Assembly (NCBI GenBank): GCA_036843405.1 | Contig: DAITSJ010000006.1 | Location: forward strand, 1-64,000 | Direction: 5' to 3' | From: DGNJ01 sp002388905 | GTDB taxonomy: Bacteria > Pseudomonadota > Gammaproteobacteria > Pseudomonadales > Porticoccaceae | Length of the DNA: 64,000 nt | Part shown: positions 49,475 through 58,020 of the stretch, piece by piece | How the letters are laid out: each line of letters opens with the position of its first letter | How positions within the stretch are numbered: the first letter of the stretch is position 1 | Notes under the pieces: generated by a model | What the model saw: only the letters and a program-made list of their open reading frames with translations | The model's database searches: none | Told to the model about the DNA's origin: nothing | Made by a program: the position numbers and the translations under genes

Positions 49475-50582
49475 GCTTCAACAACTCCTCGCCGACAATA
49501 GCGTGTCGCCAGCCGTCCGCCAGCGCCGGCGGCAATTCCGGTCGACCGGTCAGCGCCGTACGCACCAGGGATTCCAGTTCTTTCTTGCGAGCCAGGACTT
49601 CCGGTGCCAGGCCCAGCGCTTTTGCCCTGCCGTCGACGATATCGCGGCAGGTGGCGAGATGCTTTCGGGCTTCCCGGTCAAGCGGCGCAGGCAGAGTATC
49701 CGGCGGCACATCTGCGTTGGCAGCGGCGGCCCGGCACAGTTCCAGCAACCGGTCGCCGTAACGTTTTACCGCCCGGGGATGGAAATCGTCGATAGCAAAC
49801 AGGGCCTGGCGGGATGACGGGTCCCGGCGGGCCACTTCCAACAGCACCCGGTCGGGGACAATACGGTTGCGGGGCCGGTTCATCTCCCTCGCCTCCTGTT
49901 CGCGCCAGCGCGCCATGGCCTGCAAGCGCGCCAGGCCTTCCGGCGGCAGTTTCCAGGCGCCCTTGATCCTGCGGTAGTAATCCCCGGCGGGCGGGACAGA
50001 GGCCGCCTCCTCCACCAGCCTCCCCATGTCGGCCTCCACCCAGGCAAGGCGCTGTTTCTCCCGAAGCTCGTCCACCAGCCGGCGATAAACCCGCATAAGA
50101 TAATGGACATCCTCGGCGGCGTAGTGACACTGGGAGTCGCTGAGCGGCCGCTGTAACCAGTCGGAGCGGGTCTCGTGCTTGTCCAGGGCGATATCCAGCA
50201 CCGCCTCCACCAGCCGGGCGTAGCCCAGGGAGAAACCGTAGCCCAGGAAACCCGCCGCCACCTGGGTATCGAATACCGGGGCGGGCACGATATCCAGGGC
50301 GTAACGGAGCACTTCCAGGTCCTCGGAGCAGGAATGGAATACCTTGACGATACCCGGTTCGGCCAGCACGTCCGTGAGCGGCCCAAAATCATTGACAGCC
50401 AGGGGGTCCACCAACCAGATTCCATTGCCGTCGCAAACCTGGATCAGGCCCAGCTTTGGGTAGAAGGTATCGGTGCGGACAAATTCGGTATCCACGGCCA
50501 GGGAATCGGCCTCGCGCCAGTATTGGGCGCATTCGATCAGATGAGCATTGGTCTCGACAAGGACGGGATTGAGACTGGTCAT
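49452..50582 (-). CDS. rnd: Ribonuclease D
   Basis: 3'-to-5' exoribonuclease that trims tRNA and other small RNA ends, 376 residues. DEDDy catalytic residues lie in VDTEFVRTDTFYP (D and E), HSCSEDLEVL (D) and CHYAAEDVHYLM (Y and D), followed by two HRDC-type helical domains (MARWREQEAREMNRPRNRIV and LARKKELESLV). It overlaps recR by 4 bases at its start. Confidence 0.94.
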   Translation of the reverse strand: MTSLNPVLVETNAHLIECAQYWREADSLAVDTEFVRTDTFYPKLGLIQVCDGNGIWLVDPLAVNDFGPLTDVLAEPGIVKVFHSCSEDLEVLRYALDIVPAPVFDTQVAAGFLGYGFSLGYARLVEAVLDIALDKHETRSDWLQRPLSDSQCHYAAEDVHYLMRVYRRLVDELREKQRLAWVEADMGRLVEEAASVPPAGDYYRRIKGAWKLPPEGLARLQAMARWREQEAREMNRPRNRIVPDRVLLEVARRDPSSRQALFAIDDFHPRAVKRYGDRLLELCRAAAANADVPPDTLPAPLDREARKHLATCRDIVDGRAKALGLAPEVLARKKELESLVRTALTGRPELPPALADGWRHAIVGEELLKHVRETPL

Positions 50583-51175
50583 GAAAACAACTTTCGGGTG
50601 GTAAACGCGTGGGCCAGGGTACCGCCGTCCACGTACTCAAGTTCGCCACCCAGGGGCACGCCGTGGGCGATACGCGACACCGACACGCCCGCGGCCCTGG
50701 CCCGCTCGCCGATATAATGGGCGGTGGCCTCTCCTTCGACGGTGAGGTTGGTGGCCAGAATCAACTCATCCACCGCCTCTTCGGTAACACGGTGAAGCAA
50801 CTGATCGATGCCGATCTGGTCGGGACCGATACCATCGATGGGCGACAAGTGGCCGAGCAGGACAAAGTAACGCCCCCGATAGGTGCCGGACTGCTCGATG
50901 GCGAATAAATCCGCGGGGGTTTCCACCACGCAAATCTGGCTCTGGTCGCGGCGGGGATTGGCGCAAATCGCACACAGGGCATCCTCGGTGAAGTTGCGAC
51001 AGAGCGTACAGCGGCCGACCTGGGCAACGGCGTCGGAAATGGCCCTGGCCAGCCGCTCGCCGCCCTCCCGGTTACGCTCCAGGATATGAAGCGCCACGCG
51101 CTGGGCGCTCTTGGGGCCGACCCCGGGCAGGCAGCGCAGAGCGTCGATCAATTCGTCAATCAGTGGTCCGAACAC
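50579..51175 (-). CDS. recR: Recombination protein RecR
   Basis: Subunit of the RecFOR pathway loading RecA at gaps. The 198-residue protein has an N-terminal helix-hairpin-helix (LRCLPGVGPKSAQRVALHIL), a C4 zinc finger (CTLCRNFTEDALCAIC), a Toprim domain (VETPADLFAIEQSG, LGHLSPIDGIGPDQIG) and a C-terminal ATP-binding-like motif (SRIAHGVPLGGELEYVD). Full length. It follows ybaB by 12 bases. Confidence 0.96.
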   Translation of the reverse strand: MFGPLIDELIDALRCLPGVGPKSAQRVALHILERNREGGERLARAISDAVAQVGRCTLCRNFTEDALCAICANPRRDQSQICVVETPADLFAIEQSGTYRGRYFVLLGHLSPIDGIGPDQIGIDQLLHRVTEEAVDELILATNLTVEGEATAHYIGERARAAGVSVSRIAHGVPLGGELEYVDGGTLAHAFTTRKLFS

Positions 51176-51187
51176 GGCGTCCCGCCC

Positions 51188-51508
51188 TTAAAAGGGCATC
51201 TTGAAGCCGGGAGGCAGGTTCATCCCGGCGGTGAGATCGGCCATCTTTTCGCGATTTTGCTCCTCGATCTTGCGCACGGCATCGTTGACGGCGGCGACCA
51301 GCAGGTCCTCCAGCAGTTCCTTGTCTTCCTCCATAAGACTGGGGTCGATACTGACCTTGCGCACGTCGTGACGCCCGTTCATGGTCACCCTGACCATGCC
51401 CGCCCCGGCCTGGCCCTCGGTCTCGGCCTTGGCCGCTTCCTCCTGCATGCGCTGCATGTTTTCCTGCATTTCCTGCGCCTGCTTCATCAGATCGTTTAAG
51501 CCCTTCAT
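51188..51508 (-). CDS. YbaB/EbfC family nucleoid-associated protein
   Basis: 106-residue DNA-binding protein with a long N-terminal helix (LMKQAQEMQENMQRMQEEAAK) and the conserved MVRVTMNGRHDVRKVSIDPSLM sheet. Found between dnaX and recR in nearly all proteobacteria. It lies 19 bases after dnaX. Confidence 0.95.
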   Translation of the reverse strand: MKGLNDLMKQAQEMQENMQRMQEEAAKAETEGQAGAGMVRVTMNGRHDVRKVSIDPSLMEEDKELLEDLLVAAVNDAVRKIEEQNREKMADLTAGMNLPPGFKMPF

Positions 51509-51527
51509 GTCGAGTCACTCCAAGAAT

Positions 51528-53378
51528 TCAATCAATCGGTTGTACGGTATCTTCCAGCAATTCGCCGCCGAACTCCCTGACCAGGGTCTCGACGCCGGGA
51601 TCGTTGCGCAGGGAATCCACCGCGGCTCGCTGGCGTTCCGCTCTCACACGCCGGGCATGGGCCCGGGGCGTTTCCCGGCTCACCTCGCCCACCTGTATCG
51701 AAACGCTTATCCCGGTACCGAAATAGCCGGACAGGTTTTCCGCCAGCCGGCCCTGGTGGCTGTCGTCGTAAAGCGAACTACTGCCGGCATCGAGGCAGAA
51801 GTGCAAACAGTCGCCGTCACGCTCCAGAAGCTCCAGGTTGGCGGCGGTATTGCCGACAACGCCGCCCAGGCCCAAATCCTGGTAGACAGCAATCCAGTTC
51901 TCCGGCGCCAGGGTTTCCAGAGTAATTCTAGTCGACGCGTTCTCCGTTGGCCGTCCGATGGCGCCACGGGCCGGCTGTGGCGTTGTCCCGTTACCCGCAA
52001 CGGAGACGTTACCCATTTCTTCCCGGCTCGCCTGGCGGGCCACCGGTTCCACGGCCGGGCCGGGCTGCTCGTCGATTTCCCCGCCGGTATCGAAACGCGC
52101 TTTCGGTGGCGTCTCGGGGTCCGGGGATCCGGTAGCCGCCGGCACCTCGATATCGGCCCGGCGATGGGGTGCCTGTTGTGGCGGTGCCTGCGGCTCGTTG
52201 CCGCCGCCACGGGTTTCAGGCTTTTTTGCCGGGGCGGCGACCTCCGCCGCCGCGGTGCGGACCGGTCCCTTTCCGGCCTTCGCCTGGTCCGGGGTCACTG
52301 GCTGAAAGGCCAGCAACCGCAGAAGCACCATTTCGAAGCCCGACCGGGGATCGGCCGCATGAGGCAGGTCACGGCGCCCCAGCAGCGTGATCTGGTAGAA
52401 GAGCTGGACATCCTCCCGGGTCAGTCGCCCCGCCATAGCGATGACCTCGCCGTGGTCGCTGTGACTGTGATCCAGTGCGTCCGGCGCTGTCTGGGCAATG
52501 GCAATGCGGTGCCACAGGGAAAGCAGTTCGGCAAGCACGGCGCCGTAGTCCGGGGAGTGCTCGGCGAGTCCGTTGACCCGTTCCAGGGCGGCGTCGGCGT
52601 CCCCGGCAGCCACCGCCCGGCCGATGTCCACCACGGCCGTACGATCGATGGTGCCGAGCATGGCGTTGACTTCGGCCTCGGTTACCTGGCCGCCACCATG
52701 GGCGATGGCCTGATCGGTCAGGCTCAGGGCGTCCCGCATACTGCCCTCCGCGGCCCGGCCCAGGGCCCAGAGCGCGGGTTCCTCGAAGGGAATATTCTCG
52801 GCCTCGAGGACTTGCTGCAGGTGTTCGACAATACGCTCCGGTCCCAGGTTTTTCAGGTTGAACTGCAGGCACCGGGAGAGGATGGTCACGGGCAGCTTCT
52901 GGGGTTCGGTGGTGGCAAGCAGGAACTTGACGTGGGGGGGCGGCTCCTCAAGGGTCTTCAGGAGGGCGTTGAAGCTGTGGGCGGAGAGCATGTGGACCTC
53001 GTCGATAAGGTACACCTTGAAGCGACCCCGCGTGGGTGCGTACTGAACGTTATCGAGCATCTCCCGGGTGTCTTCCACCTTGGTGCGGGAGGCGGCATCG
53101 ACCTCGATCAGGTCGACAAAACGGCCCTCGGCGATCTCCCGGCAGGCGCCACAGCTGCCACAGGGGCTTGACGTCACACCGGTTTCGCAATTGAGACACT
53201 TGGCCAGAAGCCGGGCGAGCGTGGTCTTGCCCACACCCCGGGTGCCGGTGAACAGGTAGGCGTGGTGAAGGCGGTCGTGATCCAGGGCATTGACGAGCGC
53301 TTTCAGCGCATGCTCCTGCCCCACCATCTCGCCGAAGGTGCGAGGGCGCCATTTGCGGGCAAGAACCTGGTAACTCAT
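51528..53378 (-). CDS. dnaX: DNA polymerase III subunits gamma and tau
   Basis: Clamp-loader ATPase; tau (616 residues) also couples polymerases to the helicase. It has Walker A GTRGVGKTT (about 45-53), a four-cysteine zinc module (CLNCETG...CGSCGAC), Walker B VYLIDEVHML, the SRC motif (ILSRCLQF), and a C-terminal tau region after a Pro/Ala/Glu-rich linker. The ATG at 53378 (MSYQVLARKWRP) matches the family; 13 upstream codons are open but not used. Codons 384-386 are GCA AAA AAG, a slippery site predicted to yield a 387-residue gamma form (see the separate entry). Confidence 0.95.
   Translation of the reverse strand: MSYQVLARKWRPRTFGEMVGQEHALKALVNALDHDRLHHAYLFTGTRGVGKTTLARLLAKCLNCETGVTSSPCGSCGACREIAEGRFVDLIEVDAASRTKVEDTREMLDNVQYAPTRGRFKVYLIDEVHMLSAHSFNALLKTLEEPPPHVKFLLATTEPQKLPVTILSRCLQFNLKNLGPERIVEHLQQVLEAENIPFEEPALWALGRAAEGSMRDALSLTDQAIAHGGGQVTEAEVNAMLGTIDRTAVVDIGRAVAAGDADAALERVNGLAEHSPDYGAVLAELLSLWHRIAIAQTAPDALDHSHSDHGEVIAMAGRLTREDVQLFYQITLLGRRDLPHAADPRSGFEMVLLRLLAFQPVTPDQAKAGKGPVRTAAAEVAAPAKKPETRGGGNEPQAPPQQAPHRRADIEVPAATGSPDPETPPKARFDTGGEIDEQPGPAVEPVARQASREEMGNVSVAGNGTTPQPARGAIGRPTENASTRITLETLAPENWIAVYQDLGLGGVVGNTAANLELLERDGDCLHFCLDAGSSSLYDDSHQGRLAENLSGYFGTGISVSIQVGEVSRETPRAHARRVRAERQRAAVDSLRNDPGVETLVREFGGELLEDTVQPID
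52178..52245 (-). promoter_or_regulatory. Programmed -1 ribosomal frameshift signal in dnaX
   Basis: Three elements occur in order on the minus strand. A Shine-Dalgarno-like GGAGG (52245-52241) lies 13 bases before the slippery heptamer A AAA AAG (52227-52221), which is in the frame needed for tandem slippage. Ten bases later comes a stem GTGGCGG (52210-52204) with CCGCCAC (52184-52178) holding an inner CGGC/GCCG hairpin. After slipping the ribosome reads GCC then TGA, so the short product ends at residue 387. E. coli dnaX uses the same heptamer and a stop two codons later. Confidence 0.85.
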
Positions 53379-53556
53379 GGCCATCCTGTTGAGTGGAAAG
53401 TTAGTCGCTGCAATCAAGCGGCATTATACGGGCTCGGTTTCCCCATAGGTACCCCGGCGGGGCCACCCTGCGCGGGCACGACGTGTCCTGTTAATTGCCG
53501 GCAGCAGAGGTCGATATGGAACATGGAACAAAAGGCGGGATACACCGGAGGGAGAT

Positions 53557-53671
<115 letters not shown>

Positions 53672-53686
53672 ATAGCGCGGAGCGGC

Positions 53687-53715
53687 ATTATGGTGATTTT
53701 GATCCTGCGATGCAA
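53687..53715 (-). promoter_or_regulatory. Promoter of the SRP RNA gene
   Basis: On the minus strand: TTGCAT (53715-53710), 17 bases, CATAAT (53692-53687), ending 15 bases before the mature 5' end of the SRP RNA, with a GC-rich discriminator. Confidence 0.7.
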
Positions 53716-53906
53716 CAGCATAACGGCGCACCGGTTCAGCCCGTTCGGTGGTATCCGCTCGGTGGTATGAGGCACCGCAAAAGGGAAATGACGCTGAAAC
53801 CCTCCGACAGGGCACTCATCCCCATCCGGGCGAGACTGGCTTGCCGGGAGCGAAAACCATTATGATGGTGGTTTTTACCTTGGCGGCGCATCGAAATGGG
53901 GAGACT

Positions 53907-55586
53907 ATGATTCCTTGCCCAGGGAAAGCCCTGAATGTCCCGGAGTGGACCTTCCGCCGGCCGGCACGCCTGTGGGCGCCGGCCGCGATTTTGCTGGCCC
54001 TTATTCTCGCGGCATGCGGCGGCGGCGAAACCAATGTGGAGGCTGGCAACCGCAACCAGATTCTCCACTTCGGCAATGGCGCGGAGCCCCAGGAGCTGGA
54101 CCCCCATATCGTCACCGGAATCCCCGAGCACAATGTTATCGCGGCCCTGATGGAGGGGCTGGTCAAGAAACATCCTAAAACCCTGGAGCCCGTGCCCGCC
54201 GTGGCGAAATCCTGGCAGATCAGCGAGGACGGCAAAACCTATATCTTTCATCTGCGTGAAAACGCCCGATGGTCCAACGGCGACCCGGTAACCGCGCAGG
54301 ATTTCGTCTGGTCCTGGTGGCGGGCCCTGCAGCCCGCGCTGGGCAACCAGTACGCCTACATGCTGTTTCCCATCGTCAACGCCGAGGCCTATGCCCGGGG
54401 CGATATCCGGGACTTCGCAAAGGTGGGTGTCAAGGCACAGGACGACCACACTCTCAAGGTGGAGCTCAACCACTCGACCCCGTATTTCCTCCAGTTGCTG
54501 GACCACTACAGCACCTATCCGGTGCATCGGGACACCATCGAGGCGTTCGGCGCCCCCGACGAGCGCGGTACCCGCTGGACGCGGCCCGGCAACTACGTGG
54601 GAAACGGCCCTTTCGTCCTGGACACCTGGCGCCTCAACGATATTATCCAGGTGCGCAGGAATCCCCACTATTGGGACGCCGCGAACGTGCGCCTCAGTGG
54701 CATCGATTTCCATCCCATCGAGAATGTGTCGACCGAGGAGCGCATGTTCCGGGCGGGCCAGTTGCACATCACCGGCACCATTCCCATCGACAAGATTGCC
54801 GAATACCGGCGGAAAAAGCCCGACAGGCTCCTGGTTCACCCCTATCTGGGCACTTACTACTACCGCTTTAACGTCCGCAAAGCACCCCTGGACGACCAGC
54901 GGGTCCGCCAGGCTCTGAACCTTGCCCTGGACCGGGAGGCCATCGTCAGGCATGTCACCAAGGGTGGCGAGGTGCCCGCCTACACGTTCACGCCCCCGGA
55001 TACCATGGGCTACACCGCCCGGTCCGATCTGCGCTTCGATCCCGATGCGGCCCGGGACCTGCTCGCCCAGGCCGGGTTTCCGGGCGGAGCAGGCTTCCCG
55101 GATATCGAGCTGCTCTACAATACCTCCGAAGGCCACCAGAAGATCGCCGTGGCCATCCAGCAGATGTGGAAAAAACACCTGAACATCACGATTTCGCTGA
55201 ACAATCAGGACTGGAAGGTGTTTCTCAATTCCGTCGGTGTCGGCGATTACCGCATGGCCCGGGCCGGCTGGATCGGCGATTATGTGGACCCCAACACCTT
55301 TCTCGACATGTGGGTCACCGGCGGCGGCAACAACCAGACTGGCTGGAGCAACGAACGCTACGATGAGATCGTCCTGAAGCTGGCGCCCCGGGCCGAGACC
55401 CGGGAGGAGCGTTACCGCCTGCTGCGGGAGGCCGAGGCTATTCTCCTCGACGAACTGCCGGTGATGCCCATTTATATCTACACCAGCAAAAGCCTGGTCG
55501 CCCCCAGCGTACGCGGGGTTTACGGCAACCTGCTCGATTACATCGACTACACCAATGTCTGGCTCGAAGAAAAAAATGCCGAATAA
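53907..55586 (+). CDS. oppA: Oligopeptide ABC transporter substrate-binding lipoprotein (OppA-like)
   Basis: 559-residue periplasmic solute-binding protein of family 5 (peptide/opine/nickel). N-terminal lipoprotein signal with lipobox LAAC at cysteine 37, then HFGNGAEPQELDPHIVTG, the family signature AKSWQISEDGKTYIFHLR, and VGNGPFVLDTW. The ATG at 53907 has GGGGAG at good spacing; 53 upstream in-frame codons lack signal-peptide character. It is followed by two permease genes and a fused ATPase. Confidence 0.92.
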   Translation: MIPCPGKALNVPEWTFRRPARLWAPAAILLALILAACGGGETNVEAGNRNQILHFGNGAEPQELDPHIVTGIPEHNVIAALMEGLVKKHPKTLEPVPAVAKSWQISEDGKTYIFHLRENARWSNGDPVTAQDFVWSWWRALQPALGNQYAYMLFPIVNAEAYARGDIRDFAKVGVKAQDDHTLKVELNHSTPYFLQLLDHYSTYPVHRDTIEAFGAPDERGTRWTRPGNYVGNGPFVLDTWRLNDIIQVRRNPHYWDAANVRLSGIDFHPIENVSTEERMFRAGQLHITGTIPIDKIAEYRRKKPDRLLVHPYLGTYYYRFNVRKAPLDDQRVRQALNLALDREAIVRHVTKGGEVPAYTFTPPDTMGYTARSDLRFDPDAARDLLAQAGFPGGAGFPDIELLYNTSEGHQKIAVAIQQMWKKHLNITISLNNQDWKVFLNSVGVGDYRMARAGWIGDYVDPNTFLDMWVTGGGNNQTGWSNERYDEIVLKLAPRAETREERYRLLREAEAILLDELPVMPIYIYTSKSLVAPSVRGVYGNLLDYIDYTNVWLEEKNAE

Positions 55587-55682
55587 TTCGTTCCTGTACA
55601 CCGCCGCCACCGGCCCGGCTGCCGCCGATGCGCCCCGCACAAGACAAGTTTTCGGCCGTCGGCGCCGCATTGGTGACACTGC

Positions 55683-56618
55683 ATGCTGAAATTTATCCTT
55701 TCCCGCCTTTTGCAGGCGATACCGGTATTGCTGGTGGTGGTTACCGTCACCTTTTTCCTGGTACGCCTTGCACCCGGCGGGCCCTTCGCGGCGGAAAAAG
55801 CCGTGCCGCCGGAAGTACTCCGGGCCCTGGAGACAAACTATAAGCTGGACCTGCCGGTCTGGCAGCAGTACCTGTCCTACCTGGGCGACCTGGCCCGGGG
55901 CGATTTCGGCCCCTCGTTCAAATACCCGGGCCGCAGCGTCAACGAACTGATCGCCGCGGGGTTGCCCACCTCGGCCGAACTCGGTCTCTACGCCCTGCTA
56001 GTGGCGCTTGTCATCGGCACCCTCGCCGGTGTTATGGCTTCACTTCGCCCCAACACCCTCCAGGACTACATACCCATGTCCACGGCCATGATCGGCATCT
56101 GCATGCCATCGTTCCTGCTGGGACCGGTGCTGGTGCTGATATTCGGCATCTGGCTCGAATGGGTGCCGGTTTCCGGCTGGGGGGATATCCCCGGCGACAA
56201 GATACTGCCCGCCATCACCCTGGGCTCCACCTATGCCGCCTACGTGGCGCGGCTGTCCCGGGGCGGCATGCTGGAAGTCCTGTCCCAGGACTATATCCGC
56301 ACCGCCCGGGCCAAGGGCCTGCCGGAAAGGGTGGTAATCCTCAAGCACGGCCTGCGCGGCGGCCTTGTGCCGGTGGTGGCTTTCCTGGGGCCCGCCTTTG
56401 CCGGGCTGCTGAGCGGTTCCTTCGTGGTGGAGACCATTTTCCAGATTCCCGGCCTGGGACGCTTTTTCGTGCAGGCGGCCTTTAACCGCGACTACACCAT
56501 GGTCATGGGCAGCACCATTTTCTTTGCCGTGCTGATTATCGCCTTCAACCTGATCTCGGACATTATCGCCGTCTGGATCAACCCACGGCTGCGCCACCAG
56601 AGCCGGGGAGATGGATAA
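55683..56618 (+). CDS. oppB: Oligopeptide ABC transporter permease OppB-like
   Basis: 311-residue inner-membrane permease with about six helices. It starts LKFILSRLLQAIPVLLVVVTVTFFLVRLAPGGPF, typical of OppB/DppB, and has the EAA loop in YIRTARAKGLPERVVILKHGLR that docks to the ATPase. The gap of 96 bases to oppA may hold a processing or attenuation site. Confidence 0.94.
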   Translation: MLKFILSRLLQAIPVLLVVVTVTFFLVRLAPGGPFAAEKAVPPEVLRALETNYKLDLPVWQQYLSYLGDLARGDFGPSFKYPGRSVNELIAAGLPTSAELGLYALLVALVIGTLAGVMASLRPNTLQDYIPMSTAMIGICMPSFLLGPVLVLIFGIWLEWVPVSGWGDIPGDKILPAITLGSTYAAYVARLSRGGMLEVLSQDYIRTARAKGLPERVVILKHGLRGGLVPVVAFLGPAFAGLLSGSFVVETIFQIPGLGRFFVQAAFNRDYTMVMGSTIFFAVLIIAFNLISDIIAVWINPRLRHQSRGDG

Positions 56619-57546
56619 GGCCATGAGCGACAGCGCCGGCAATCGCGATCACGAGACCCTGACGCCCGAAGCCACCGAGGCCCTGTTTGAACCGGAGAAA
56701 GGTACATCCCTCTGGTCGGACGCCTGGGCCCGCCTGAGGAAGAATCACCTGGCCCTGGCGGGCCTGGCCATCCTGGTTTTTCTCTGCCTCACCTCGCTGC
56801 TAACTCCCTGGATAGCGCCCTACGCCTACGAGGCGCAGAACCTGGCTCTGGGGGCGTCATCGCCCTCACTGGCGCACTGGTTCGGCACCGACATTTTCGG
56901 TCGGGACCTGCTGACGCGGGTCATGTACGGTGGCCGGGTGTCGCTGATGGTGGGCTTTATCGCCACCGGCGTGGCCCTGGCGATCGGTATCCTCTGGGGC
57001 ACGGTGGCCGGCTATGTGGGCGGCCGTGTGGATGCGGTGATGATGCGTATCGTCGATATCTTCTACGCCCTGCCCTTCATGATTTTCATCATTCTCCTTA
57101 TGGTGGTCTTCGGCCGTAATATACTGCTGCTGTTTTTTGCAATTGGCGCGGTGGAGTGGCTGACCATGGCGCGCATCGTCCGGGGGCAGGTGCAGAACCT
57201 TCGCAAGCAGGAATTTATCGAGGCCGCCCATTCCCTCGGGCTGTCGCAGTGGGCCATTATCCGCAGGCACCTGATCCCCAACACACTGGGGCCGGTCATC
57301 GTCTACACGACGCTAACCATTCCCAGTGTCATGCTGCTGGAAGCCTTCCTGAGCTTTCTCGGACTGGGGATACAACCTCCCCGGAGTTCCTGGGGGCTAC
57401 TGATCAATCATGGTGTGGAGACCATGGAAGAGTATCCATGGCTGCTGATATTCCCGGGCCTAGCGCTTTCCATCACGCTCTTTGCCCTGAACTTTCTTGG
57501 CGACGGCCTGCGCGACGCCCTGGATCCGAGAGCTTCCAAGGACTGA
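56611..57546 (+). CDS. oppC: Oligopeptide ABC transporter permease OppC-like
   Basis: 311-residue permease with an N-terminal cytoplasmic segment, about six helices, HWFGTDIFGRDLLTRVMYGGR (the OppC signature) and the EAA loop FIEAAHSLGLSQWAIIRRHLIPN. The first ATG at 56611 overlaps the oppB stop; a second in-frame ATG at 56623 has a better-spaced GGGGAG and may be the real start. Confidence 0.94.
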   Translation: MDKAMSDSAGNRDHETLTPEATEALFEPEKGTSLWSDAWARLRKNHLALAGLAILVFLCLTSLLTPWIAPYAYEAQNLALGASSPSLAHWFGTDIFGRDLLTRVMYGGRVSLMVGFIATGVALAIGILWGTVAGYVGGRVDAVMMRIVDIFYALPFMIFIILLMVVFGRNILLLFFAIGAVEWLTMARIVRGQVQNLRKQEFIEAAHSLGLSQWAIIRRHLIPNTLGPVIVYTTLTIPSVMLLEAFLSFLGLGIQPPRSSWGLLINHGVETMEEYPWLLIFPGLALSITLFALNFLGDGLRDALDPRASKD

Positions 57547-57607
57547 AGCGATGACCGACGCCGGACAAAAAACCCCGGGGGGAGATGCCCGGCCGGGGCT
57601 TGACGCC

Positions 57608-57862
57608 TTACTCCTTGTTTTCCTCCGGCGCTTCCCCGGCCTGCTCTTCCCCGGCGGGTTCCTCGGCCACCGCTTCTTCCTCCGCAGCGGGCTCGGGTTC
57701 CGGCTCTGCCTTGGGCTCGGGTGTCTTGATCAGGCCTTCCGAACGCAGGATGGCCACTTTTTCCTCGCCGTTGACGGGGTTGCCGGCGACCGTTTTAACC
57801 GCGTACCGGTTATCCCGGCGCTTGAGAATGCGGTAATCATCGGTTTTCTTGACGATTTGCAT
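57608..57862 (-). CDS. Small protein with Glu/Ala/Pro-rich tail
   Basis: 84-residue protein encoded on the opposite strand between oppC and the fused ATPase gene. The N-terminal 48 residues form a compact, conserved-looking domain (MQIVKKTDDYRILKRRDNRY, NGEEKVAILRSEGLI); the rest is an acidic low-complexity tail (EPEPEPAAEEEAVAEE). AGAGGTGAG lies before the ATG. I recall similar small proteins in marine gammaproteobacteria. Function unknown. Confidence 0.7.
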   Translation of the reverse strand: MQIVKKTDDYRILKRRDNRYAVKTVAGNPVNGEEKVAILRSEGLIKTPEPKAEPEPEPAAEEEAVAEEPAGEEQAGEAPEENKE

Positions 57863-58020
57863 CGTTTACTCACCTCTATCAGAAATGTTTAATGGGGCAG
57901 CCGGACCGGCAGTCGATAACCGGCGGCCGGCAGCCGGCGCAACCGTAACAGCAAATTCCGGCCTTGTCAGCCCGCAAAACGGGCCTGGTCACAAAGATTG
58001 ACAGTGGGGAACACCGATTG

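Noticed and set aside
51381..53171. A 596-residue plus-strand open frame over dnaX/ybaB
   Set aside because: Antisense shadow; dnaX and ybaB on the minus strand are unambiguous.
53736..55679. A 647-residue minus-strand open frame over oppA
   Set aside because: Antisense of a clear substrate-binding lipoprotein gene with lipobox and ribosome-binding site.
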